Assembly (NCBI RefSeq): GCF_036850765.1
Contig: NC_089490.1
Location: 274,054,482 to 274,118,481 of the forward strand
DNA length: 64,000 bases
From: Saccopteryx bilineata
Lineage: Eukaryota; Chordata; Mammalia; Chiroptera; Emballonuridae
Direction: 5' to 3'
The notes beneath the pieces are model-generated. The model was given only the letters and a program-made list of their open reading frames with translations. It was not told the origin of the DNA and made no database searches. This document shows positions 36,976 through 49,361 of this stretch, piece by piece. The position numbers and the translations under genes were made by a program. Each line of letters starts with the position of its first letter. The first letter of the stretch is position 1.

Positions 36976-38499
36976 TCATTTGATTTTTCAAACTAACATT
37001 ATTGCCAGTTTCCATCCAATTTCTAGTTGTTCCATAAGATGACACAATTGGGGGTGATCCTTGGGCAAATAGCTGTAAAACTGAAATTGTAAAGAGGTAG
37101 CAAGCTCACCTACTACCAATTATTTTTTTCAAGTTTCAACTCCACTCCAATTTCTTTCTGAGTTTGATCAGTCTCCCATGACCTCAGACAGTTAGTATAC
37201 ATATTGCCCAGAGCTGATCATTGCAGAAGGGCTGTCCCACGTGAAGTAATCTACCATTTCTGAAAGGGAGACTCCTTATATTATACATCTCTTGAGTATC
37301 ACTTCAGAAGTAAAACATCAAATGGTGGGTTGCATACAATATTTATTCTATAGGGAAAAGAGTTCATCAGTTTTGGAATTCATGTCCGATGGAAAAAAAA
37401 ATGTACCACTTGAAAAGATAAATGTCCAGTCTTCTAGATTTTACTTGCAATCACTTTCCTGCTCAGCTCCATTTCTTTCTGACCAGAACCAGAGATTCAT
37501 TTGCCTCCACAGCTTGTTGTTACAGGTAGTTATTATGGAATGACGTCAAAAGTTAAAAGACATCCCATTTCCATTTTCCTTGTCTACTAGAAAGCTGTAA
37601 GAAATTTTGTTTGCTGTTTACCCCAGGCCTTACCAAAAGGCAAAAAAAAAAAAAAGTCTCATTATTAGAAGTGGGTTAAAAAAGGAAAGGAAACATTTGT
37701 CTCAAACCTCTTAGTACCCCTTTTTCTCACCACAGCTGCAGTGAAAGACCTTCCTGAGGCTGGACACGCACCTCCTCCGCAGGGAGGATGCACAGAGAGG
37801 ACCTGGGGTGGCTGCTTGCGCACTGTGGTTTGGATACACCTGGTCTGTATTTCCCAAATAGGAAAGAGCAAGAAGAAAGGGAGGAGAGATCACAGGATGT
37901 GACAAGGGCCATAAAGACTCACTCTGAGACCAATTAGGACTCCTTCTCTGCCTCCTCAGCAATCTGTGTCCCGGAGTAGAGAGCTCTTATTTTCACTGAT
38001 TCTGCTTCCTCAGGGTTGTCTCTTATATCAAAGTCTGAGGAAAATCAGACTTTACAAGTCCCTTCTAGGACCAAGTAAAAGAGACCAGAGCTCATTACTT
38101 CTTCATGTTACATAGAGAGAGACATTTAAGGTTATTTTGTCTGAATTATGTTAAACGGACAAAAGCTTTTCTGTTCATCATACATTTTGTACCAAAAATT
38201 TATGTACTCTCTCTCCAGACAGTATTATGATTGTAGCCATGTTTCCATTTTTTTTTTCCCTGAAGACAAATTGTCAACAGAGAAAATTTCAACCCACTGG
38301 TGAAAAACTGCTTTATTTTTTTTCATATTAAATCTTCTCTATATCAATTGCTACTCTTGGCTAAAGTCTCTCTGTTACCAAGAGTCCTGCAAATTTTGTT
38401 GCATTTTTCCACCTCAGGGGAAAACATCAAATTCTCTCTCACTCCAATTATTTTTCTTTTTCTTTTGGCATGTGGAGAGTTAAGCATCAGATTGCTCCA
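36976..38499. other. Non-coding sequence, nothing recognised
   Basis: Frames near 37.7-37.9 kb on the minus strand overlap one another and show no domain content. No gene. Confidence 0.4.
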
Positions 38500-39280
38500 G
38501 TAAGTCAATTAAAAAGGGGATGGTGTAGCTTAATCACAGGGCTTTTCCTATCTATTTTTGCCGGTAGTTACTTTAAAACTGCTAACTTGAAATCGCAGTC
38601 CCGTGCTGTCTTCAGAAGTTCACTCAATCAAAAGCCAAGTGCTGAGTAATCAAAGATCTTAAATAACTGGAAGTTCTAACCCTAACCACAAGAGGATTAA
38701 AAATCCAGTAGCCAGAACTCAGTTCTTCGATCCAGCCAGCGCCAGTGCATAATGAGAAATCCCTAAAGCCCCAGATCACAGCCCTGTCCTTGCCCACCTT
38801 AGAACTAAGTGGAAAACCTCTTTAATTCCTTAAGAGATTCTATCTGCCTGATGAAAATAGATATTGGCTTCTGTGTAGCATGATTAGAAGAATGGGAAAG
38901 GATTAGCCAAGATGCAAGGGGAAAGGCTCAGCCTTGCTCATTTACATGGTATTACTGCTGACAGGTGATGTTAACAGAAGGGAGGAGCCCCAAGGCAAAC
39001 TGTCCCCGAATTAAAGCATCATTTATTTACTCACGTTGGAGAAGGGTTAGAATGCATTTATTTTGCCATATCACATCTTTTAAATCTATTAAGTACTTTG
39101 ATGCTTATTTATTTTATTTTCTGTAGCAGAAAGCCAAGCTGTTTGGAAAGATGTTTATTTTTATTCAAAATAGCCTGTCAACTGATTGTAACTGAAATGG
39201 AAGTGGTTGTAGTAATACTCTCTTCCTACATGTTGGGATGAATGAAAATTATCCTCTTTATTTAGACTATAAATATTTAA
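38500..39280. other. Candidate conserved non-coding element
   Basis: This is unique-looking sequence with many short TF-like motifs, for example aatcaaagatctt (TCF/LEF core) at about 38648, tgattag and ggattag (homeodomain-like), and caggtg (E-box) at about 38961. It has no repeat signature. Conservation is inference. Confidence 0.3.
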
Positions 39281-39904
39281 AAAACCACGTATTCTTTAAT
39301 TCTAAATCTTTGCTTGCTTAATGCTTCATAATGTGCGTACACAGTATTCTATATTACATAGGCAGTGTATTATATGAATGCTAAATACATATAGAATATA
39401 AAGTGTATCATAACAATATTTGATAATAGATACTTTATTGAAATGATTGCCGGTTTTTGAATAGCATGTCTTGATAAGTCTATAAATTTTATGTAATATA
39501 AATATGGAATGTATCTTTACTTATACATTTAGCATTGAAATTGAAATTTCCCAGAGATAATATGTCTTCAGAAAGACCTTAGATTATCTCTTTAAGAACA
39601 TAAAATTTTATATTTCACTGCTTCCCATGCTCGCATAATTTTCTCCTATTGGAAAAGTGTAAAACATTGAATGTCAGTTGTATGAATAATTGTAAAATGC
39701 AAAAATACTCTAAACAAGTAATATCTCCTGGTTAAAATACTGCTTAGTCACTGGACATTAGCATATAAGTAAATGCTTATACATTTCTAGCCAGACTGTT
39801 ACCTCTAAATTCAGTGTCTTGATATAGCATAACATCCTGTATAAAGTTATATGGTAGCACATATAAAAAAATACTACTTTAACTCAAGATCATAAATATT
39901 TTTC
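39281..39904. other. AT-rich non-coding sequence
   Basis: Nothing recognised. Confidence 0.4.
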
Positions 39905-40038
39905 TTCCTTCTTTTCTTCTGTCCATTTAATAGTTCTATATTTTACATTTAAATCTCAAATTTATTTTGAGTTAATTTTTGTATATGGTATGAGGCAAAA
40001 ATTTTAAAAAAACTTTTGATGATTTCCTGTTAACCTCT

Positions 40039-40426
40039 ATATTAGTTTGCTAGGACTACTAAAGGACAATGCCACAGACTGAGTGCCTTAAACAACAGAA
40101 ATTTATTTTCTCACAGTTCTGGAGGCTGGGAAGTCCAAGATCAAGATGTCAATGAACTTGGTTTCTTCTGAGGCCACGCCCCTTTGCTTGCAGGTATCTG
40201 TCTCCCTGTGTTCTCATATGGTCCTCTTTTTGTCTGTGCTGTCTATGTCCTAGTCTCCTCTTACAATGGCATCAGTCATTGGATTTAAGGCCCGTCCCTG
40301 TAACTTTATATTACCTTAGATATATATGAGAGTGTTCTGTCTCCAAGTGCAGTCACATTCTGAGGTACTGGGAGGTAAGACTTCAACACGTGACTTGGGG
40401 GAGGACACAGTTTAGCCAATAACAAC
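40039..40426 (-). mobile_element. MLT1-type MaLR LTR inserted in L1M
   Basis: A near full-length complement of MLT1: tattagtttgctaggactac, cagaaatttattttctcaca, gttctggaggctgggaagtc, tcacattctgaggtactggg, and gacacagtttagccaataac. It splits the L1 ORF2 relic, so it is younger than that L1. Confidence 0.88.
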
Positions 40427-41018
40427 ATTCAATAGCTTCTGTATCATTTGTTGGGAGACAATCTATCATTATTGAATCAACTATGAACACTTCCTTAAAA
40501 AAATATAAGTTGTCCATATACGTGTGGTCTTATTTTTGAATTCTCCATTTTGTTCTCTTGAACTATGTCTATATTTACACCAGTACAACATTGTCTTGAT
40601 TATTATAACTCTATAATAGTCTTTGAATTTAGGTGGTATATGTTTTTCTTACATTTTCTTTTTCAATGTTGCTTTGAGCTAATTTGCAAATGAATGGTAG
40701 AATCCACTTCTCAATTTATATAAAATTGTGTATTAGACTATTGGTTAATGATCACATTGAATCTATAGATTATTGTGGGGAGAATTGACATTTTAATAAA
40801 ACTCATACCATATTAACTATATTAAAATATCATAGCTCTTTCAAATTCATAGGCAAGACTTATTTTTTACCTGTTTAGGTCTTTTGAATTTATCTCACTA
40901 TAGTTTTATAGTTTTCAGTATACAGGCCTTGTAAATATCTTTTAAATTATATTCCTAAGTATTTCACATTTTAATAATGTCATAAAAATTATTTAAATTT
41001 TAAAAAATTCTGATGGTA

Positions 41019-41413
41019 GCCCTGGCTGGTTGGCTCAGTGGTAGAGCATCAGCCTGGCATGCAGGAGTCCTGGGTTCGATTCACAGCCAGGGCACACAGG
41101 AGAAGCGCCCATCTGCTTCTCCACCCCTCCCCCTTTCCTTCCTTTCTGTCTCTCTCTTCCCCTCTCTCAGCCAAGGCTCCATTGGAGCAAAGTTGGCCCA
41201 GGCGCTGAGGATGGCTCTGTGGCCTCTGCCTCAGGCGCTAGAATGGCTCTGGTTGCAACAGAGCGACGCCCCAGATGGGCAGATCATCGGCCCCTGGTGG
41301 GCATGCTGGGTGGATCCCAGTCGGGCGCATGCGGGAGTATGTCTGACTGCATCCCCATTTCCAACTTCAGAAAGGTACCAAAAATAAATAAATAAATAAA
41401 ATAAAAAAAAAAT
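41019..41413 (+). mobile_element. Bat tRNA-derived SINE, long type, in L1M
   Basis: The head is gccctggctggttggctcag, with the B box ggttcgattca, the full body and an (AAAT)n/A-rich tail. A perfect 15-bp duplication, aaaaattctgatggt, lies at 41003-41017 and 41414-41428. The frame at 41013-41387 is the SINE itself. Confidence 0.96.
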
Positions 41414-41771
41414 AAAAATTCTGATGGTGTATGACTAGAATATAGAAATACAACTTATTTTATAATATCCTTTTATCTAATTACTTTGATAAATTCACTT
41501 ATTAATTCTATCAATTTTTGTAGATTCAATCATATTTCTTTATTGACAATCACAGCATCTTATGTGTCAATTCTATGATTGTTGGGTGGAGTATTCTAAT
41601 AATGTGAATTTAGCCAAATTAGTTGACTCTGCATTTCAATTCATCTTTGTTTGTACTGATTTTCTGTTTATTTGTTTTACCAATTTTGAACAAATGTATT
41701 GAAGCCCCTGAATACAATTACATATTTGTTTTTCTCCTTGATGATCTTTAAATTGTTACTTTATGTTTCAC

Positions 41772-42640
41772 TAGGTAGTTAGGCTTTACTGCAGAACAGA
41801 ATATAATGTGAGTGTGGTTAAGGTAAAAAAGCATGTAAATACTAAAAGGTCACTGAGAACAGACAACATGCATAACAGTCACAAGTGCTGCAGTTTACTT
41901 AAGAGTTGAGAGAGGGCCCTGGCTGGTACCTCAGTGGATAGAGTGTCGACCTGGCATGTGCACATCCCAGTTTCAATTCTCAGTCAGGGCACACAGAAGA
42001 AGTGACCATCTGCTTTCCTCTTCTCCACCTTTCTTCCCTTCCCACAGCCAGAGGCTCCATTGGTTCCAGCTTGGCCCCAAGTGCTGAGGATAGCTTGGTT
42101 GGTACCAGTATGTCAGCCTCTGGTGCTAAAAATAGTTTGGTACTTGAACATCAGCTCCAGATGTGGTTGCTGGGTGGATCCCAGTCAAGGCTCATGCAGA
42201 AGTCTGCTTCACTGTCTTTCCTCCTCTCACCTAAAAAAAAAGAAAGAAAGAAAAAAAGAAGAGTGGACAGAGAGTACACAAAGTCTAGTCCCAGGGAATA
42301 TGTTGGTGCCAATGGCAAGTGATTTTATTCTGCAAACTTTTCTAAAAATATGTCTGCATATACTCCCACTTCATGCTGTACAAGAAGGACCCAATCCCTT
42401 GTTCAATGAGATCTAAAGTACAAAGAACTGGGGGCATATCTGAAGCCAACTGACATGTCTAATCGCTTCTAAACAATATGTGCCTAATGAAGAAAGAACT
42501 GATTGACTAGCTGTGCTCTGAGATCTTTGCATGCAATGCAATTTATGAGCTTACCAGAGCATCCTGTATCCAGCACAAACTTCTTGAGAACACTGAGAAG
42601 GAGGTATGCTACATTGGACCCTGCCTTCATGCTTCATATC
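41772..42640. other. Unidentified ~870-bp insert within L1M, containing a SINE
   Basis: The L1M text stops near 41771 (aaattgttactttatgtttc) and resumes near 42641 (cctctgttattaggtgatt), which is close to the next expected position. The interval holds a SINE plus about 145 bp at left and 380 bp at right that I do not recognise. No coding content is seen. It may be an old LTR or another repeat. Confidence 0.4.
41916..42257 (+). mobile_element. Bat tRNA-derived SINE, older 'aaaaatag' subtype
   Basis: The head is gccctggctggtacctcag, body gaggctccattggttccag, gtgctgaggatagcttgg, ctggtgctaaaaatag, ggtggatcccagtcaag, with an A/G-rich tail. It shares the 'ctaaaaata' and 'gcttggttgg' variants with the copy at 60715 and differs from the 4848-type copies. 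Flanking duplication is weak (aagagttg and aagagtgg). Confidence 0.88.
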
Positions 42641-44984
42641 TTAGGATCCTCTGTTATTAGGTGATTAAACCTTTAAAATTGTTATGTCTTCTTGAAGAAT
42701 TGACACTTTTGTCATGATGATTTTTTAAATTTTATTTATTTTTATTATGTATCTGAAATTAACTTTGTTTCAGATCAGAATATTACAAAAGTAATATTCA
42801 AATGGCATATATTTTTTCTTTTTATACTTTTAAGTTATATTTGTCTTTTTATTCAAAGTCTTATCTTGCAGGTTGGAAATATTTGCATCTTGCTTTTTTT
42901 TACCAATATCACTGTCTATGCCATTTGAAAGATTTATACCACTTATATTTAATGTGATTATTGATATGGTTATGTTTAAGTCTATTATCCACTGTTTGCT
43001 TTCTACTTGCTCCATGTTTTCTTTGTTATTCTTTTTCACATTTTTCTGTCATTTTCTTGGGTTATGGTATATAATTTATAAGTTAACTTATCTTTTTGCA
43101 CTTGATAGTAATAAACATTTCTTTTATTACTTTAGTGGCTACCTTTGAGTTCAGAGTTTATACCTTAAACTTCTAATAGTCTATCTTCAAGACTATCTTC
43201 TAATAGTCTATTCTGTCTGTGTAGAATGCAAAAATATTACAGTAGCATGTTTCAATTTCTATTCTATTAGTCCTCATGTTATTTTTGACACACATTTAAT
43301 TTTACATGTGTTAGAAATACTCTCAACATTATTGTTTTTATTTAAACAACCAATTATGTTGAATAAAAAATCTCATAGATTTACTAATGTAATTATGATT
43401 TCCAGTATTCTTAATTCCTTTGCATTACTTAGCATTTTACCAAATACCACATTATTATCTGCCTGATGGACTTCTTTAACATTTCTTATAGTATACATTT
43501 ACAGGCATTGAAGTCTTTCATCACTTACATACTTGAAAACATCTGTATCCTCACTTTTCATATGATATGTCTTTTTTTTTTCTTTCAGCACTTTAAAGTT
43601 GGAGCTTTATTGTCTTCATACTGACATTGCATCTGATGAGAAATCAGCTCTCATTTTTCTTTGCACCTGTGTGTAACATTTTTTCCCCCTCTGGCTGCTT
43701 ATAAGATTTTTCTCTTTATCACTGGTATGGAGCAATTTGATTCAGATGTGCCTTATAGATTTTCTCATGTCTCTTGCGCTTGATATTTATTGTGATTCTT
43801 GAATCTGTTGGTTTATAGTTTGCATCAAATTTGAAAAGAAAATTAGCCATTAGATTTTTAATTTTTTTATTCTGTTTTCCATATCTTTCTTACCTTTGAG
43901 GATGCAAATTACATTTATACTAAGCCACCTGGTATTGTCACACACATCACTGATTCTTTTCATTTTTTATGATTCTCTTTTCTCTGCGTGCTTGAATGTT
44001 TATTGCTTTTCTTGGAGTTTGCGTATCTTTTATTCTGAAATGTTACATCTGCAATTTATTCCACTCAGAGTATCTTTGTCTCACACAATGTAGTTTGGTT
44101 CTTCAGAAGCTTAATGTAGCTCCTTTTATAGCTTCATTAAATATAACTATAATAATGATTTAAATTTATCGTTGTGAAGATAGCACAGTGAATCTCCAAA
44201 TGCCCAGACAAGTTTTCCATTTTATCATGTTATGTTAGTGTAGTGCAGTTTTTGCAATTAATGAACAGATAGTGATGTATTATTATTAACTAGGATCCAT
44301 ACTTTATTCATATTTCTTTGGTTTTACCTAATCTTTTTCTTTTTTCTTTTTCAAGATTTTATTCAGTATCCCACATTACATTTAACCATTCAGATATCAT
44401 GTCTTCATAGACTACTCTTGGCTGTGACAGTTTGTCAGACATTCTTGTTTTTTTATGTTCTTGACAGTTTTGAGAAATATAGGTCAAGTATTTTGTATAA
44501 TGTACCTCAAATAGAATTTATCTGATTTTTTTTTCATGGTTATACTTGAGTTATAGGTTTTGGGAGAAAAATCACAGAGGTAAAATGTCATTATCAGCAC
44601 GTCTTCCCAAGGTGTACACTATTAATATGACTTATAAATGTTGACATTAATAATGGCCACCCAGTGAAGATAGTTCTTGTCAGGTTTTTCCATGGTGAAG
44701 TGACTATAACAGTCCATACTTAAGAGTCAGGGTAGAGTAAATATACAAATTATTTGGAATTCTCTTCCAATTAATTTATGTATTTATTTAATCATTTATT
44801 TGTATCAGTATGGACTCCTGGATATTTATTTTGTACCCTGATTTATAATACAGTACTGTCACAGATTTGGCCATAAGGAGCTCTGCCAGTTGGCTCTTGG
44901 CTCCTGTGTCCCTATGACACACCCGCATCACTCTTTTAGTGAGTTATTATTTTACTCTAGCTACATGATGCTCCAAGGTCATTA
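42641..44984 (-). mobile_element. Old L1M relic continuing toward the 5' end
   Basis: The complement text continues: ttgttatgtcttcttgaag, gccatttgaaagatttatacc, tatttaatgtgattattgat (42950), ttttctctttatcactgg (43710), then L1M 5'-region landmarks cattcagatatcatgtcttc (44390), ttgacagttttgagaaatat (44462), and cagtatggactcctggatat (44805). It is probably the same minus-strand element as 39905-41771, though one element or several cannot be decided by eye. Confidence 0.55.
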
Positions 44985-45275
44985 TGGAAGGCTGAGTTAT
45001 AGCCCCCCAAAGATAGCCACCACCTAATCTCTAGGACTTGTGAAAGTGACTTGCATGGCAAAAGAAACTTTGTAAATGTGATTAAGTAAATCATATTGTG
45101 TTGAAAAGATTATCCTGATTATCTGAATGGACCCTAAATGGAATCACTAGAGTCCATAGTAGAGTGGATATTGTTCCTATACTCTCTTAACTGACAGAGC
45201 AAGAACACATATTTGTGTTTGGTAACCTGTGAGTACAAAAAGTGTGTACCTGTAACAGCTGTATCTAAATTAAGC
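44985..45275 (+). mobile_element. Partial MLT1-like LTR
   Basis: Sense-strand MLT1 motifs: ggctgagttatagcccccc, cacctaatctctaggacttg, aatgtgattaagtaaatcat, gattatcctgattatctgaa, and tggaccctaaatggaatcac. The 3' half is missing or unrecognisable. Confidence 0.65.
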
Positions 45276-45539
45276 TACGTGAGTTCCTCCTGATGTCTGT
45301 AGTTCTTATCCATTCTAACCACCTCCATTGCTCATCTGTAACCTCCAACAGAAATTCTGAGCCTCACCACCCATCACCCATTCTTACATTGTTTAGGTGC
45401 TGAAAATATTTTTGTATTTTATATATATTTTCAAATTTTATTTTTCCTAAGATGCACCCAATTTTTTTTTACAAATCATCTAATTCTTTCAGGTCTTGCT
45501 TTCAAGATATGTAGGGATGTACACACACCAGAGCAGTAC

Positions 45540-46130
45540 TGAGTCTAGAGCTGATTCTTCTCCCCTATAAAGGCAACAGTCCTCTGAGGGGTCAGGCTGT
45601 TGCCCTCTGAGTTAAGAGCTTTTACATTCAATCTGTGGGGACAGGTACTGTTACTCAACCTGCATGAAGGTCTGACATTTTTCCTGTTGAACCTTCCATG
45701 TGGTTCTTTTCCAACCTTGTGAAGATTCTTTGCACACATGCCCTGATCAGTAACCTTGTGAGTCCTGAGGACGCCATTTACAGACTGACAAAATTCTCTT
45801 TCTGGAAGCCTTTACCTCTCCAGGGGACTGACATACAACTTCTATCTGACTTGGTTTTTCTTGATTTTTAGGTCCATCTGCTTAACTCAGTGAGTCTAGC
45901 AGGTTCCACCTGGGCCCCCCTCCCTACGCTGTGGTCTGGAAACTCTTTTAAGGCAGTCAGTAGGCCAGTTATAGGACTCTGTTTGTTTCCCGGATTTCAG
46001 GAATTGTGATTATTTGTAACGTACTGTTCAATATCTTTTTTTTTTAAGCATTGTTTCATACATTTTGTCCACTTTTGGTTGTTTTAAGAGAGGGTAAGGC
46101 CAATCTCTTACTCAATCTTAAACATAAGTC
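45540..46130 (-). mobile_element. L1M-like relic, far 5' portion
   Basis: Plus-strand complement landmarks: ggaagcctttacctctcc, gtccatctgcttaactc, cctgggcccccctccctacg, gtttcccggatttcaggaat, and gttgttttaagagagggtaa. These follow the order of the old L1M upstream region as I recall it. The minus-strand frame at 45545-45739 is inside it. Confidence 0.5.
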
Positions 46131-46783
46131 TCAATTTGAATAAATTTGGGGCTAAATTTGGATAAACATCCCCTTTACTTGTAACTTAAGAATAAATACT
46201 AAGAGAGAAAAAATTTTTGTCTTTTCTGTTTCAGGTTCTTAGCATTTGGAACAGTGATGTTCAGGGAAGATTTGTTAATAAATTCAGAATTTGCTGATGG
46301 TGATGGCTTGTGGCTTAGCAACACCATAATATTTCTCCTTAAGTCTATCATGTGAAATGGTCAATTTCATACATTATAACTTGACGGTCAGCATACTAGT
46401 TTTACTACATATGTAGTTAAAGGAAAGCTGAGTAATTGCCTAGAAGCAATTTCATAACCCAGCTCCAGCACTTACGGTCTGTTAAGCCTGACAGAGAGAA
46501 ACAGAAAGAGAAAGAAAGAGAAAATGAACAAGGGAGAAGAGAGGTGTCATCCCTAAACCAGGGTTACTGGACAAGTCACAGCCACTTTTAAAAGGGAGGA
46601 AGAAACTCAGAATCAGTTTTCTTTAACTTTTTCTTCTTGCCATTACTTGGTCCATAAAAACTCTACATAATGACATGACCAAATACTATTTTTCATCTTC
46701 ATGAATCTTACTTCTAAGTGTCATCCATTGTCAGAGATGCCTGCCTGACACCAATTATGTTGGAGGTAAAATTAATTATGTTA
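46131..46783. other. Non-coding sequence, nothing recognised
   Basis: No gene. A short purine-rich stretch lies at 46490-46540. Confidence 0.4.
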
Positions 46784-46958
46784 TGTTATGGGCTGAATTG
46801 CACCCCCTCAAAATTTATACATTGAAACCATAACTTCCAATGTGATTGTATTTGGAGATGGGGCTTGTGGAAGGTAATTAAGATTAGCTGACTTCATGAA
46901 GATAGGACCATCAAGGTAGCATTGGTACCCTCATAAGAAGAGACACAAGAGACTTCAG

Positions 46959-46989
<31 letters not shown>

Positions 46990-47204
46990 TTCTTTCTCTC
47001 CTCTCTTTCTCTCTCTTGGCCATCCAATGATACAGTAAGAAGGTGGTCATCTGAAAGACAGGAAAAAACTCTCACCAGAACCCAGCCATGTTGGCACCAT
47101 GATCCTGAACTCCCAGCCTCCAGAACTGTGATAAAATAAATTTCTGTTGTTTAAGCATCCTGCTCTATGGCATTGAGCTGTGGCAGCCCAGGGTGACTAA
47201 TATA
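46784..47204 (+). mobile_element. MLT1-type MaLR LTR with internal CT expansion
   Basis: Full-length-looking from tgttatgggctgaattgcac to agggtgactaatata. It includes attgtatttggagatgggg, accctcataagaagagacac, ccagcctccagaactgtgat and aaataaatttctgttgttta (poly(A) signal region). A (TC)n-rich tract at 46959-47018 has expanded inside it. Confidence 0.88.
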
Positions 47205-48263
47205 CTTGTTTTTACAACCCTGAATATTATGCTTTCACTGTAGAAGAATAAGACAATTTCTTCAAGTGACCTGCATTCTGTTAGAGGATACAGAGCCGTC
47301 CAATGACAGGTCTATAAGAGGAGTACCAGGAATGTTGACTTTGCACGCTTCTGAAGATAGACCCTGCATGGTGTTCTCTGGGCAGATTGCTACAAAGGGA
47401 AATGCTGGTGAAAATGGAGATACCATCTTTAGACTTGCTTCCAAAAGGATGTATGATGACACAATGCTGTGTGGATCCAAGATCTGAGGGCAAAAGCCGG
47501 AATGAGGTAGTCAGTTTTTCATCCTATCTCCAATAGCAAATAATTTTGAAGAATAAAATGTCAATGCATAGATGGGACAAGTTGAAATCATCCTTTTTCT
47601 AGTGAGCCTTGTCTCCTTGGATGACTGTGATGTTGAAACCACCAAATCCTTATTATCCATCATCTCCTTCCTTTTACACTTCCTATTCCTGGGAGCATGG
47701 GCTTGGCTTCGACCATATCTGACATCATATCTCTACTCCTTTCCCCCAGCCTACTCTGTATCTGCTAATAATGTCTATAGTTTTCTTCATTTCACCCTGT
47801 TACTTCCCAGGTTCCATCTCCTATGTAAGGCTTAATGCTCTTCAAATGCTTACAGCCATGGTATTTTAATCATCAAGTTGCAAACTCTCCACAAGAGAGT
47901 ATCATAGATACTACTTCTAAAAATATTATTAAATATTAATTCATTTACTGGACAAAATAATTTCACCGACCACATATAAATTTCGAAGAGGATTTTCTCC
48001 TACAAAGCCTACTGTTAACAAAAACAGACAAATATCTCAGCTCTAGGGGAAAAAGAATGTAAAGTAAACAGTGCTACTTTCCAATCTAAGACTGGTGGCA
48101 GGTTGGGGGCATGAGGCCTGAGTTTCTTCTTTGTATTACAAATGGCATGAGAGGGGAGGGGCAGGGCAGGACCTGTGTGTGGGGGTTGAGGTAGGGAAGG
48201 AGGAGTTCTTTAAAAGGCATTCCAGGGCTAGCTAAGCACACAGCAATATCTAAATAAATCATT
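47205..48263. other. Non-coding sequence with a short double-stranded open frame
   Basis: Around 47262-47490 both strands are open for about 72 codons. No domain, splice site pair or repeat identity is recognised, so it is left uncalled. The rest shows nothing. Confidence 0.35.
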
Positions 48264-48940
48264 TCTTTTTTAATTTTTATTTATTTAAATTTTAATGGGG
48301 GTGACATTAATCAATCAAGGTACATAGGTTCAGAAAAAACATCTCCAGGTTATTTTGACATTTGATTATGTTGCATACCCCTCACCCAAAGTCATATAGT
48401 CTTCCATCACCTTCTATCTGATTTTCTTTGTGCACCTCCTCTCCCCCCACCACCTCCATTCCCCTCCCCACCCCCGGTAACCACCACACTCTTGTCCACG
48501 TTCCTGAGTCTTATTTTTGTCCCACCTATGTATAGAATCATATAGTTCTTAGTTTTTCCTGATTTACTTATTTCACTCAGTATAATGTTATCAAGGTCCA
48601 TCCATGTTGTTGTAAATGATCCGATATCATCATTTCTTATGGCTGTATTCCATAGTATATATGTACCACATTTTCTTTATCCAATCAACTGTTGAAGGGC
48701 TTTTTGGTTGTTTCCATGTCTTGACCACTGTGAACAATGCTGCAGTGAACATGTGTCTTTAAGTATCAATGTTTTTGAGTTATGAGGGTATATTCCCAGT
48801 AGAGGGAGTGCTGGGTCATATGGTAGTTCTATTTTTAATTTTTTGAGAAACCACCATACTTTCTTCCATAATGGTTGTACTACTTTACATTCTCATCAAC
48901 AATGGATGAGGGTTCCTTTTTCTCCACAGCCTCTCCACTG
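48264..48940 (-). mobile_element. 5'-truncated L1, younger subfamily (3' end only)
   Basis: The complement of the ORF2 3' end and 3' UTR is well preserved. It shows taatgggggtgacattaatc (3' terminus), accccggtaacc and a C-rich tract around 48437-48476 (a G-rich tract on the element's sense strand). Next come ggacaaaaataagac-type and tggaatac text, the ORF2 end (aacaatgctgcagtgaacat, ccatcaacttttgaag equivalents), and the upstream limit at ctcatcaacaatggatgagg. It is clearly the same subfamily as the inner L1 at 58767-59864. Confidence 0.88.
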
Positions 48941-49224
48941 AGGGAAGACATGAATTGATAAGCTAGTAGGTAGAGAGGTATTACATTTTATTTCCTAGGT
49001 TATATTAATATTGTTTTTTTTCCTTATACAGTTTTAATCAATATGATAATGTTTTTCTTATGCTGAAACTGAGGTCCAGCATGACTACAATATGATGCCA
49101 TTAATTTTATGTGTGCAAGTAGAGAGATGGAGCAAATTGTCGTAAATACTATACTCACAATGGAGTCTAACTATTGGTCTAAGCACCATGACACAGAGAG
49201 GAAAGCAGGTCAGGAAAGGTCTTT
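48941..49224. other. Spacer sequence
   Basis: Nothing recognised. The right end includes the left target duplication of the next SINE. Confidence 0.4.
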
Positions 49225-49361
49225 AATTTTTTTTTTAATTTATTAACTTTAGCCAGAGAGGAAGGGAGAGAGATAGAGAGAGGAACATTGATCTGTTTTT
49301 GTATATGCCCTGACCAGGGATCAAACCAGCCATATCTGCACTTTGGGCCAATGCTCTAACC

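Larger units (their letters stand above)
39905..41771 (-). mobile_element. Old L1M ORF2 relic, interrupted by MLT1 and a SINE
   Basis: The complement of L1 ORF2 runs left to right on the plus strand. Landmarks are ttttgagttaatttttgtat (39970s), then after the MLT1 ttgtcttgattattataact (40590s), cacattgaatctatagatta (40755), tatagttttcagtatacagg (40905), then after the SINE tagaatatagaaatacaac and attcacttattaattctatc (41495). Colinearity across the two insertions supports one original element. No intact frame. Confidence 0.7.

Noticed and set aside
41013..41387. 124-codon plus-strand open frame
   Set aside because: It is the SINE at 41019-41413.
43170..43212. Duplicated cttctaatagtctat with a small inverted element
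   Set aside because: A short local slippage within an AT-rich L1M relic; not enough structure to call a feature.
47262..47490. Overlapping ~72-codon frames on both strands
   Set aside because: Bidirectional openness without domain, splice sites or repeat identity is not evidence of a gene.
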